From Tamaricihabitans halophyticus (GTDB lineage Bacteria > Actinomycetota > Actinomycetes > Mycobacteriales > Pseudonocardiaceae), in the NCBI RefSeq assembly GCF_004340875.1, contig NZ_SLXQ01000003.1, positions 1 to 64,000 of the forward strand: a stretch of 64,000 nt of DNA, read 5' to 3'. The notes beneath the pieces are model-generated. The model was not told the origin of the DNA, did not search any database, and saw only the letters and a list, made by a program, of their open reading frames with translations. This document shows, piece by piece, positions 44,539 through 52,477 of this stretch. Numbering within the stretch: the stretch's first letter is position 1; each line of letters opens with the position of its first letter. The position numbers and the translations under genes are program-made.

Positions 44539-45537
44539 TTAGCCGAATTCGGCGGTGGTGACGATCGAGTTGACGGCATTGCTGGTGTCGAGGGACAACG
44601 GCTCGCCCTTGCCGTCTGACTGCACATAGAAGAGCAGATCACCCTTGCGCAGCAGGTAGTACTCGATCTCGGCGTGCCCAGCCCGACCCTCGGCCAGCCA
44701 GAGACCCTCATCAACCCGCTCCGCTACCGTCGTCACCGTGGGTCCGTGATGCCGAACATCGACGTATGTCACGTCTTCCCGATCCAGCTCGCGAACCTTG
44801 CGTGCGTACAGCTGCCTTGCCGCGCTCACACTGGGCAATTGGTGCAGTCGCACATCGACGACCTGCTTGTCGTAGTCGTACTTGATGTGCTGCTGGGAGC
44901 CGAGTTCAGCCTCAGCGGACCCATTGACGCCTTCGGGCGCGGCAAAGGTGAACGGTACATGCGAGGCGGCCTGTTCGCCGGTGCCGACGCCGGAGATCTT
45001 CGAATCGTCGAACTCGATGCTCTCCGCGAGCTGATGCACATCGTCCCACCAACCCTCCGGCGGCTCGGTGTCCGCCGGTACGAACGCGCTCACCGTCGCA
45101 GTGACGGCATCCTTGGCGACCATATAGAACCGCATCGTGCCGGCTCCGAGCTCGCTGTCCTCCGCATGCTCTTCCTCACTCCACTGGCCGGGTTGCCCGT
45201 CGGCCTGGAACGTCTTCGGCTCGACGCGCCGTTCCTGCCACCGTTGCTCGTTCTCCGCAACCAAGGCCGAAGCGTCCCGATTCTCCTCGTCGATCCGGAA
45301 ACCCACGGTCAGCTCGGTCGGTTCGGACTGCAGCTCGACGGTCCCATCGCCGTACCAGAACAGGTAGCTGTCCGCTTCCGTGTCGAAGGTGTAGGTCACC
45401 GGCGCGGGGAAGTCGACGCTGAACCGGTTCTCCTCGTCGCTGGCGACGGCTTCGCCCGAGGTCGTGCTACAGGATGTGGTCAGTACGGACAAGACCGCGA
45501 TACTTGCGATCACGCCGATCCGCGAACCTGGCCGCAT
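44539..45537 (-). CDS. lipoprotein of unknown function (332 aa)
   Basis: The N-terminus (RPGSRIGVIASIAVLSVL, then TTSCS) is a lipoprotein signal with Cys23. Two repeats of a mixed alpha/beta domain follow (about 35-175 and 190-330), each with a Trp/Tyr-rich strand region such as YLFWYGDG and RFYMVAKD. No catalytic motif or known family was recognised. It lies between the sugar-acid cluster and the beta-propeller gene on the same strand as the propeller; a 60-bp gap makes co-transcription possible. Confidence 0.75.
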   Translation of the reverse strand: MRPGSRIGVIASIAVLSVLTTSCSTTSGEAVASDEENRFSVDFPAPVTYTFDTEADSYLFWYGDGTVELQSEPTELTVGFRIDEENRDASALVAENEQRWQERRVEPKTFQADGQPGQWSEEEHAEDSELGAGTMRFYMVAKDAVTATVSAFVPADTEPPEGWWDDVHQLAESIEFDDSKISGVGTGEQAASHVPFTFAAPEGVNGSAEAELGSQQHIKYDYDKQVVDVRLHQLPSVSAARQLYARKVRELDREDVTYVDVRHHGPTVTTVAERVDEGLWLAEGRAGHAEIEYYLLRKGDLLFYVQSDGKGEPLSLDTSNAVNSIVTTAEFG

Positions 45538-45597
45538 GGGTCTCCTCGCTCAGTTGCTTGATACCCACCGAGGATACGGCCAGGACGCGAATCGACC

Positions 45598-47619
45598 TCA
45601 CGTCGCTGGACGGTAACGAAGCAGTTCCGCTCCGTCGTTGGCGAACACATCACCGTTGCTGTGCACGAACATCCGGTAAACCGGTCGATCGGTCAGCACC
45701 TCGGACTCGCCGGATTCGCTGTCCACCTTGGCCAGACCAAGGTTCGGGATCGACGCGTAGAACGCGCCGTCGGCTTCGTTGTAGTCCAGGTCGCCAACCG
45801 CGTACGCGCCGTCGATCGGCCACTCGTAGTCCGCATGCCGCTTCTCGGAAAGCACCGAACCATCCTCAGTGGATACCTGGAACACGACCCCTGCGGTGAG
45901 ACCCCACAGCGTGCCGTCCGGGCCGAAGGCCAGATCCGAGACCGTGCGCTCGCCGGCCACCGGCACCGTTTCCCACAGCTTCTCGCCGCGCTCGATGTCC
46001 CAGGCGAACAACTTCGCCTCGGTCTGGGTCTCCTCGGCCCCATAGCCGCCATACACCGAGGTGCCGACGTACAGCACGCCGTCGCGGTGCGCGATGGAGA
46101 TCACGCTCTGCTCGGGCACCGGCTCGGGGAACTCGGTGTTCTCCCCGCTGGCGATATCGTGCAACACCAGCGAGCCGCCGAGATAGCCGCTCTTGTTCAC
46201 CGTGCCGAAAGCGAGCCTACCTTCGCCCGCGCCGACTATCGCAAATGGACGGTCGCCATTACTCGCGTCGCCGTTGTAGATCTCGCTCGGGTTGACCTTG
46301 CCGCCCTCGTCGATATTCGCCCACTCCCACGGCTGGTCCCGGTCGTAGGAGTACACCCGCCCGCGTGGGTAGGCACCGAGATAGACCCGCTGGTCATCCG
46401 CGTGCATGCCCATCACCTCGGAGAACCGGTGATCCTCCCGGACCTCGCCGGATTCCGGGTCAACAGCGGCGAACGCGCCTGTTCCGGTGCCGCCGGTGAG
46501 CACCTCGCCGTTCTGGCCTTCCTCGAGCGAACGCATCCGCACCGGGTTCGTTTCGATCTCCGATTCGAACACGTCATGCTCGCCGGTTTCCGGGTTGTAC
46601 CGGAACACCTCGCCGGTCCACACCATGCCGAGCACGGATTCGCCGGGGTAGTCGTCCACGGTGCCCAGTCCGAGGGAGCGCAACTGCGCGGTGAACTCGA
46701 ACTTCAGCGAGGTGGGGGAGACCTCCCTGGTTTCCGGGTCGTACCCGGTGAGCACGCCGTCCTGGGCGAAGTAGACCTTGCCGTCCGAAGCGCGTTGCGT
46801 CACGTCCAGCCCGCTTACCCCGTCCAGCGAGTCGATCCATTCGCCGGTGCGCAGATCCTTGACGAGCAAGGTGCCGATCAGGCCGGTCTTGGTGAGCCTG
46901 GTGAACAGCAGATCGCCGACGATGTTGATGTCGTAGACGACCTGGTCGGGGTCCGTGCCCTCGGGTAGCTGGACCTCGCTGCGCTCGCCACTGTCCACAT
47001 CGATCGCGACAAGATGGGCATGTGGCTGGGTTCCGGCATACAACGTGTTGCCGTGCAGGCCGATGCTGCGTACGTAACTCTGCCCTTCGGCGGCTTGCCC
47101 GTAATCGTGCACCTCGTCTGTTCGCACGTCGTAGCGGAAAACCTTGCCACTCGGGTAGGTGCCGCCGTACACATTGCCCTGCTCGTCAAAGGTGAGCTTG
47201 TAGAGGTGGCTCTCCGATTCGAACAGCCTGCCCAGGTCTTCCAGCTCGTCCGCGCCCTGCTGCCAGCGAAGCAGCTGTCCGGAGCCGGTGGTGGAGATGT
47301 AGACGGTGCCGTCTGGTGCCACCGCGACGCCGTAGGAGTGCACCCCTCGGCCGAGGTCGAACTGGTGTTTCACCGCGCCGGTGTTCGCGTCCACCACGTA
47401 GAACACGCCCATGTCGTTGTCCCGGCTGGCAACCGTGTACACCTCCGGTTCGCCAGTCGCGGACTCACCGACCGCGCCGCCAACCGTGGTGGCGTAGCTC
47501 ATCGGCACACCGAGCGAGGTCAGCTCGCCAGTGGGTCTGGCAGCGGCGGTCCAAGCGGGCAATGCGGTGAGCAACAGGGCGAGTACGACTGTCGCGGCGA
47601 TCCGGCGTCGGCGGCGCAT
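45598..47619 (-). CDS. secreted beta-propeller protein (673 aa)
   Basis: ATG 47619 follows AAGGAG. A signal peptide (hydrophobic 9-26) precedes about ten propeller-type repeats with recurring patterns such as GTVYISTTGSGQLLRW, GNVYGGTYPSGKVFRYD and GVLYVGTSVYGGYG. Such quinoprotein- or SMP30/WD-like propellers include enzymes (lyases, dehydrogenases) and binding proteins; no catalytic residues could be assigned. The shared 15-bp operator upstream links it to the ABC-importer operon, so it may cleave or bind a polymer whose fragments are imported. Confidence 0.82.
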   Translation of the reverse strand: MRRRRRIAATVVLALLLTALPAWTAAARPTGELTSLGVPMSYATTVGGAVGESATGEPEVYTVASRDNDMGVFYVVDANTGAVKHQFDLGRGVHSYGVAVAPDGTVYISTTGSGQLLRWQQGADELEDLGRLFESESHLYKLTFDEQGNVYGGTYPSGKVFRYDVRTDEVHDYGQAAEGQSYVRSIGLHGNTLYAGTQPHAHLVAIDVDSGERSEVQLPEGTDPDQVVYDINIVGDLLFTRLTKTGLIGTLLVKDLRTGEWIDSLDGVSGLDVTQRASDGKVYFAQDGVLTGYDPETREVSPTSLKFEFTAQLRSLGLGTVDDYPGESVLGMVWTGEVFRYNPETGEHDVFESEIETNPVRMRSLEEGQNGEVLTGGTGTGAFAAVDPESGEVREDHRFSEVMGMHADDQRVYLGAYPRGRVYSYDRDQPWEWANIDEGGKVNPSEIYNGDASNGDRPFAIVGAGEGRLAFGTVNKSGYLGGSLVLHDIASGENTEFPEPVPEQSVISIAHRDGVLYVGTSVYGGYGAEETQTEAKLFAWDIERGEKLWETVPVAGERTVSDLAFGPDGTLWGLTAGVVFQVSTEDGSVLSEKRHADYEWPIDGAYAVGDLDYNEADGAFYASIPNLGLAKVDSESGESEVLTDRPVYRMFVHSNGDVFANDGAELLRYRPAT

Positions 47620-47654
47620 GGCACTCCTTCGTGCTGGGACGACTCCGCAGCATA

Positions 47655-47673
47655 TTTACGGACGTGACCGAAA
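47655..47673. promoter_or_regulatory. operator-like site TTTACGGACGTGACCGAAA (copy 2)
   Basis: The core TTACGGACGTGACCG is identical to that at 40053-40067, and it lies 36-54 bp upstream of the propeller start. The flanks TTT and AAA add symmetry. The remaining intergenic stretch to 47954 contains repeat A (47787-47814) and no gene I can support. Confidence 0.65.
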
Positions 47674-47786
47674 TTAGCCAGAGTGGAGATTGCGCGTCAA
47701 GACCTCGCCTGTCGGAGAGCTCGTATGAACTGGATGCCCGACGTGAGTCCGGAACACTGTGCGGGGCGCCATTTTGGTTGCACTCG

Positions 47787-47814
47787 GTCACCGCAATGTC
47801 CCCAAGGATTGCGG
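47787..47814. repeat. dispersed repeat A variant
   Basis: GTCACCGCAAT, then TCCCCAAGG, then ATTGCGG: arms CCGCAAT and ATTGCGG match unit A of the two composite copies, with a divergent loop. It lies between divergent genes rather than at a 3' end, so it may be a relic or an isolated element. Confidence 0.5.
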
Positions 47815-47954
47815 CCAGGCGGCGTTCTCCATGGAATGAGATTACGGAAAGTAACTAGACGAGGACGGGGATGCGCGCTGGGGTTTCAATGAGGCGTAGG
47901 GGGAACCAATTCGTTCACTGGCGCACCGAATTGCGTGTGATTAAGGGGAACAGC

Positions 47955-48434
47955 GTGCAAAGGTTTGTGACCGGGGCGGTACTGGCGGCAAGCGTGCTGC
48001 TGTTGGCGGCCTGTAATGACGACGAGCCGAATCCGGCTGCGAACGAAACGACCAGTCCGGCGCCGACGTCGAGCTCGGCACCAACGTCCAGTTCGGCGCC
48101 CACGTCGAGCGCACCGCCGACGAGCGAAGAGCCAGCGCCGACCGAGGAACCGGCCGGCGACCCGCCGGGTACCGAATGCGAAACCGTGGTGATGACCGCC
48201 GCGGACTTTCCCGCGTACGTCTTCATCCGCGAGGGCGTAGTGCCCTGCAGCGAAGCGACCAGGGTGATGCAGGACTACTACCTCGCGCTCGGCCGGGGCG
48301 AAGCGCCAGGTGCCGGCGGCGGTGGGCCGGTGCAGGTGCGGGATTGGACCTGCACCAGCGGGCCGGCCACCGACCCGGGCTCGACCTGCACGACCGCGGA
48401 CGGTCGCAAGATCGAGGCGGAAATCGAGGCTTAA
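47955..48434 (+). CDS. small lipoprotein with low-complexity linker (159 aa)
   Basis: GTG 47955, preceded by AAGGGGA, begins a lipoprotein signal (VTGAVLAASVLLLAAC). A Ser/Thr/Pro/Glu-rich linker with repeated APTSS units (about 28-65) extends a small globular domain (about 70-159) with four Cys (ECETV, VPCSEA, WTCTSG and STCTTAD) that could form two disulfides. The domain resembles small extracellular proteins common in Pseudonocardiaceae; the function is unknown. Longer in-frame starts lack a ribosome site. Confidence 0.75.
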   Translation: MQRFVTGAVLAASVLLLAACNDDEPNPAANETTSPAPTSSSAPTSSSAPTSSAPPTSEEPAPTEEPAGDPPGTECETVVMTAADFPAYVFIREGVVPCSEATRVMQDYYLALGRGEAPGAGGGGPVQVRDWTCTSGPATDPGSTCTTADGRKIEAEIEA

Positions 48435-48446
48435 AGCCCGGGAGCC

Positions 48447-49124
48447 CTACCAGTTCTGCTGGTTGGGGAAGGTGTTTCGAGCCGGGAACGCCTGCTGGAT
48501 CGAGCTGGTATGTCCAGCGGGCGGCCCGGATGCCTCCGGCCAGATCGACTGGCCGGGTGGCGGCTGGTTGGTCGGCATTCCTGGTGGTGGCACGTTAAGC
48601 GGCGGCTGCGGTTGCGCGTGTCGGCCAAGTGCCCGACCGACCGGCGGCAGCAGCACCAGCACCATACCGAGTAGCCAGGCCGCGCCGGCCGCGATCGGTA
48701 CCACGGTGTAGCCGGCGAGATTGTCGCCGAACAGCGCGATCGCCGTGTACGCGTAGTAGCCGGCAACCAGCAGGCCAAGCACGGCCAGCATCGGGCGGCC
48801 GATCCGGAAGCGGCAGGCGAGTAGCACGGCGAACACGAGGGTCAGCGCGCCGACCGCCATCGTCACGATGAGCGCGAAGGTGACATCACCGGTTACCGCT
48901 TCGCTGAACATGAGGCCGAGCACGCCCGAGAACAGGTGCAGATTCGTCGGCGCGCCGTCGAGCGACACGATTCCGGTCGCAATCGCGAAACCAGCGCAGG
49001 CAATGAACAGTGCGGCGGTCAGCCTGGCAAGCAGGGCGCTCGGCCGCGCGGCTGGCGGGTAGCTGGGCTGTCCCCCGTAGGGCATACCGGACGGTGATGG
49101 CCAACCCTGTTGTGGGTAGTTCAT
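48447..49124 (-). CDS. membrane protein with Pro-rich cytosolic tails (225 aa)
   Basis: ATG 49124 follows AAGGAAA. The 225-aa protein has a Pro/Gly/Tyr-rich N-terminus (NYPQQGWPSPSGMPYGGQPS), four membrane helices (about 35-165) and a Pro/Gln-rich C-terminal tail ending FPNQQNW. Such proteins are frequent in actinobacteria and have no assigned role. It is convergent with the lipoprotein gene (12-bp gap) and follows the men genes on the same strand with a 63-bp promoter region. Confidence 0.75.
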   Translation of the reverse strand: MNYPQQGWPSPSGMPYGGQPSYPPAARPSALLARLTAALFIACAGFAIATGIVSLDGAPTNLHLFSGVLGLMFSEAVTGDVTFALIVTMAVGALTLVFAVLLACRFRIGRPMLAVLGLLVAGYYAYTAIALFGDNLAGYTVVPIAAGAAWLLGMVLVLLPPVGRALGRHAQPQPPLNVPPPGMPTNQPPPGQSIWPEASGPPAGHTSSIQQAFPARNTFPNQQNW

Positions 49125-49187
49125 GTAACGAGTTTCCTTCACTCGAACGGGGGACGCATCTATTCGACCGTGCATTGTCGGTTAAAT

Positions 49188-50351
49188 TCAAGCACTCGGA
49201 GTGAAGAGGTTACGCAGAATCTCCCGGTCGGGCTTACCCGGCCCGCGTAATGGGAGCTCGGGCACGAACACGAACTGTTTCGGGACGGCCGCCTTGCCAA
49301 CCTGTTCGCGCACCGCCCCGCGCAACTCCTCGAGATCTGGTTCCGAGCCGGTTGGCACTACCGCGGCGCCCACCGCCGCGCCCCATTCGCGATTCGGGAC
49401 GCCAAGCACGCACACTTCGCGCACCCCGGGCACTCCGGCCAGTGCCCGCTCAACGAGTACCGGTGGCACATTGACTCCGCCGGTGACGATCATGTCGTCC
49501 GCCCTGCCCAGTACCTCCAGCCGGCCGTCCGGCAACAGTCTGCCGAGGTCTCCAGTATGGAAGCGACCGCTCGCAAACGCTTGCGCAGTCTGCTCCGGTT
49601 CGCCCCGGTAGCCGTGCGCCAGCATCGGGCCGGCGATCGTGATGGCCCCCGAACCATCCGGGGTAGTGGAGTCGACCTCGATTCGCACTCCGGCCAGCGG
49701 ATGCTGGTCGTAGACGCAGCCTCCGGCTGTTTCACTCATGCCGTAGGTGGTCACCACCGGTACGCCGTGTTGTTCCGCGCGAGCGCGCAGGCTGCTCGGG
49801 GTGGCCGCGCCGCCGAGTAGCACGGCGTCGAACCGGCTCAGCGCGGCGAGTCCGGCGCCCCCTTCGTCCAGCAGCCGGACAAGTTGGGTCGGCACCAGCG
49901 CGGTGTAGTGCCGGCCCGGCTCGCGAAGTACCCGCTCAGCGGCATCCGCAAACGCTTGCGCACGGAAGCCTCCGGCCAGCGCCAGTACGCCTGGCTCGGT
50001 GTTCGCGAGCAGTGCACGGATCAACACCTGGATACCGGCGATATGGTGCGCCGGCATCGCGAGGAGCCAGTGCCCCTGCCCGCCGAGCCGCGCGTGTGTC
50101 GCGTTCGCCGAGGCGCGTAGTGCTTCCGCGGACAGCATCACCTGTTTGGCGAGCCCGGTCGAACCGGATGTTTCCACCACGACCGCCGTCGTGTCCTCGG
50201 CACTGCCGAGCTGCCCGAGTACGGCGGGATCACTACCCGCGGCGCCCGGCAGCAGTGCCGGGCCGGTGCCGGCGAGCGCGGCGCGCAGCGCGGGCAGCAC
50301 CTCGCGTACCGCCGGCCCGTCCGGCATGGGCAACCGGCGGAGCTCCCGCAT
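49188..50351 (-). CDS. menE: o-succinylbenzoate-CoA ligase
   Basis: ATG 50351 overlaps the menB stop (ATGA). The 387-aa ANL-family enzyme is shorter than general acyl-CoA ligases, as is usual for actinobacterial MenE. It has the P-loop VVETSGSTGLAKQV, TYGMSETAGG, FHTGDLGRLLPDGRLEVLGR and the C-terminal RGPGKPDREIL with the catalytic Lys. It converts o-succinylbenzoate to its CoA ester in menaquinone synthesis, the step before the MenB reaction encoded directly upstream. Confidence 0.92.
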   Translation of the reverse strand: MRELRRLPMPDGPAVREVLPALRAALAGTGPALLPGAAGSDPAVLGQLGSAEDTTAVVVETSGSTGLAKQVMLSAEALRASANATHARLGGQGHWLLAMPAHHIAGIQVLIRALLANTEPGVLALAGGFRAQAFADAAERVLREPGRHYTALVPTQLVRLLDEGGAGLAALSRFDAVLLGGAATPSSLRARAEQHGVPVVTTYGMSETAGGCVYDQHPLAGVRIEVDSTTPDGSGAITIAGPMLAHGYRGEPEQTAQAFASGRFHTGDLGRLLPDGRLEVLGRADDMIVTGGVNVPPVLVERALAGVPGVREVCVLGVPNREWGAAVGAAVVPTGSEPDLEELRGAVREQVGKAAVPKQFVFVPELPLRGPGKPDREILRNLFTPSA

Positions 50352-51250
50352 CAGAAGTACCAGGGGAACGGGGTGAAGTCCGGCGTGCGCTTTTCCAGGA
50401 AGGCGTTGCGGCCCTCGATCGCCTCGTCCTGCATATAGGCGAGCCGGGTGGTTTCGCCGGCAAACAGTTGCTGCCCGACTAGGCCGTCGTCGATCGCGTT
50501 GAAGGCGTACTTGAGCATCCGCTGCGCGGTTGGCGATTTGCCGTTCACCTCGCGGGCCCATTCGAGCGCGGTGGTTTCCAGCTCGGCGTGCGGTACTACC
50601 TCGTTCACCGCGCCCATCTCGTATGCCCGCTGTGCGTTGTACTCGCGACCGAGGAAGAAGATCTCCCTGGCGAACTTCTGCCCGGTCTGCCGGGCCAGGT
50701 AGGCAGAGCCGAAGCCCCCGTCGAAGCTGCCCACATCCGCGTCGGTCTGCTTGAACATGGCGTGTTCCGCGCTGGCCAGGGTCAGATCGCAGACCACGTG
50801 TAGGGAATGGCCGCCGCCGGCCGCCCAGCCGGGCACCACCGCGATCACCACCTTCGGCATGAACCGGATCAGCCGTTGCACTTCGAGGATGTGCAGCCGG
50901 CCAGCCCGCGCCGGGTCCACTGTTTCAGCTGTTTCACCGGCTGCGTACTGGTATCCGGAGCGGCCGCGAATGCGCTGGTCGCCGCCGGAGCAAAACGCCC
51001 AGCCGCCGTCCTTCGGGGATGGCCCGTTTCCGGTGAGCAACACGCAGCCGACGTCCGAGGTCATCCGGGCGTGGTCGAGTGCGGTGTAGAGCTCGTCCAC
51101 GGTGTGCGGACGGAAGGCGTTGCGTACCTCCGGTCGGTCGAAGGCGATGCGAACCGTGCCGTGCTCGACGGAACGGTGGTAGCTGATGTCCGTGAACTCG
51201 AAACCTGGAACGGCGCGCCAAGCGGCGGGATCAAACAGTGCGGCGGTCAT
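50351..51250 (-). CDS. menB: 1,4-dihydroxy-2-naphthoyl-CoA synthase
   Basis: The 299-aa crotonase-fold protein has the MenB features SGGDQRIRGRSGYQYA in the oxyanion region, VPGWAAGGGHSLHVVCDLTL, the QTDADVGSFDGGFGSAYLAR segment with its catalytic Asp, and a C-terminal FTPFPWYF. It closes the naphthoquinone ring in menaquinone synthesis. It is translationally coupled to menE. Length and motifs fit the actinobacterial form. Confidence 0.95.
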   Translation of the reverse strand: MTAALFDPAAWRAVPGFEFTDISYHRSVEHGTVRIAFDRPEVRNAFRPHTVDELYTALDHARMTSDVGCVLLTGNGPSPKDGGWAFCSGGDQRIRGRSGYQYAAGETAETVDPARAGRLHILEVQRLIRFMPKVVIAVVPGWAAGGGHSLHVVCDLTLASAEHAMFKQTDADVGSFDGGFGSAYLARQTGQKFAREIFFLGREYNAQRAYEMGAVNEVVPHAELETTALEWAREVNGKSPTAQRMLKYAFNAIDDGLVGQQLFAGETTRLAYMQDEAIEGRNAFLEKRTPDFTPFPWYF

Positions 51251-51317
51251 GGTCGTTGACTCTATTGGCCGCGAGCACGCCGTTCACCAAGCGGTGCTGC
51301 GGGAGTGTGCCTCAAGT

Positions 51318-52160
51318 TCAGGGGTAGGAGATACGTCCGGGCGTAGGTTGCGGGGCGGGGCGGCGCGCGGGAATCCGGGGTCGCACCGTGGCGCCAGCCG
51401 GTGCCGTGCTGGACATCGGGCGTGCCGGTGTCCGCACTGGCGGTGCCGGATAGGACTTTGCCTCGGTCCGGCCCTGCCCGGGTTCCCAGTCTAGCGAGCT
51501 GGTGCCGACCAGGCCGACCTTATGTGCCACCGCCGCCGCTTCAGTGCGGTTTGCCGCACCGAGCTTGCGTAGAATCCGTAGTACGTGTGAGCCAACGGTG
51601 GCCCTGGTGATGTGCAGCTTCTTGGCGATCCCGGAATTCGAGTACCCGTGTGCCATGCAGACCAACACGTCGTGTTCCCGTTCGGTCAGCTCGGCGAGCT
51701 GGGTGCAGGTGGGTGTATTGATCATGTCGACCAGCTGCCGCTGGTGTTTGGTGAGCACCGCTGGCGAGACGAAAAGTTGGCGTGCGGCGGCGGCGTGTAC
51801 CGCAGCGGCGAGCAGCCACGGTGACTCGTTCGGTAGCACGATGGCGGCTATGCCCTCGGCAAGGCAGCGGCCAATCTCCTCGTCATCGGCGGGACAGATC
51901 GCCACGATCGGCTTGAGCGCCTGACGTTCGGTGTCCCGGGACAGTGCTCGCCAGGTATGCGAACGAAGCAACGTGCTTGATCGCAGCATCCATACATCGG
52001 TGTGTTCGCCTGGCCGTGCATTTGCCGCTTGCTCGGCACTTCTGGCGGTCTGCTTGATATTTATGTTGAACCGATTCAGGTCCAGCGCGTGTAGCCAGGA
52101 AAAACAGAACGCGCTACCCGGTTGAGCTTGCTCTTCGTCAATTAACCCGACAGTGACCAC
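51318..52160 (-). CDS. LuxR-type regulator with degenerate receiver domain
   Basis: GTG 52160 opens a 280-aa protein. Residues 1-140 resemble a receiver domain (VTVGLIDEE at the start, LAEGIAAIVLPNESPWLLAA where the conserved Lys region would be), but the phosphoacceptor Asp and the late Lys are not recognisable. A LuxR helix-turn-helix follows (LTEREHDVLVCMAHGYSNSG, then ITRATVGSHVLRILRKLGA). A Pro/Arg-rich disordered tail of about 60 residues ends the protein. Its first part and promoter are lower in GC than neighbours, suggesting transfer. It sits next to the cysteine-less P450-like gene. Confidence 0.82.
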   Translation of the reverse strand: MVTVGLIDEEQAQPGSAFCFSWLHALDLNRFNINIKQTARSAEQAANARPGEHTDVWMLRSSTLLRSHTWRALSRDTERQALKPIVAICPADDEEIGRCLAEGIAAIVLPNESPWLLAAAVHAAAARQLFVSPAVLTKHQRQLVDMINTPTCTQLAELTEREHDVLVCMAHGYSNSGIAKKLHITRATVGSHVLRILRKLGAANRTEAAAVAHKVGLVGTSSLDWEPGQGRTEAKSYPAPPVRTPARPMSSTAPAGATVRPRIPARRPAPQPTPGRISYP

Positions 52161-52477
52161 AATGAGCCCCAGTGATTTTGGCCATCGCTAACGATGGGCT
52201 CGGAATTTTAGTATTGGCCGATTCTGGCAGTGGCTAAACAACTTGGTTAACTATATTCCTAGTCTTGGTATATCTGGGAAATTTAAAACCAACTGGGCCG
52301 AAACAGTAGCGAAGCGGGCCAGCGTACGCAGTGCAGTGTGATCTGCGTCACTATCTATCCAACCAAAGTAGGGGTTTGGCTGGCTTCGAGTTAGTGGCTT
52401 GCGATTTTGTGTTGGTTACCGGGAACATGAGACATGAACCCTTTTCAGGAATTACCGGCGGTACCAGCGTTTCATTT
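52161..52477. other. AT-rich intergenic region upstream of LuxR gene
   Basis: About 317 bp with visibly lower GC than the rest of the window, including AACTATATTCC and GGAAATTTAAAAC. CCATCG-CTAA-CGATGG (52182-52197) is a perfect hairpin just upstream of the regulator start. No gene is supported on either strand. It probably holds the LuxR promoter and marks acquired DNA. Confidence 0.5.
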
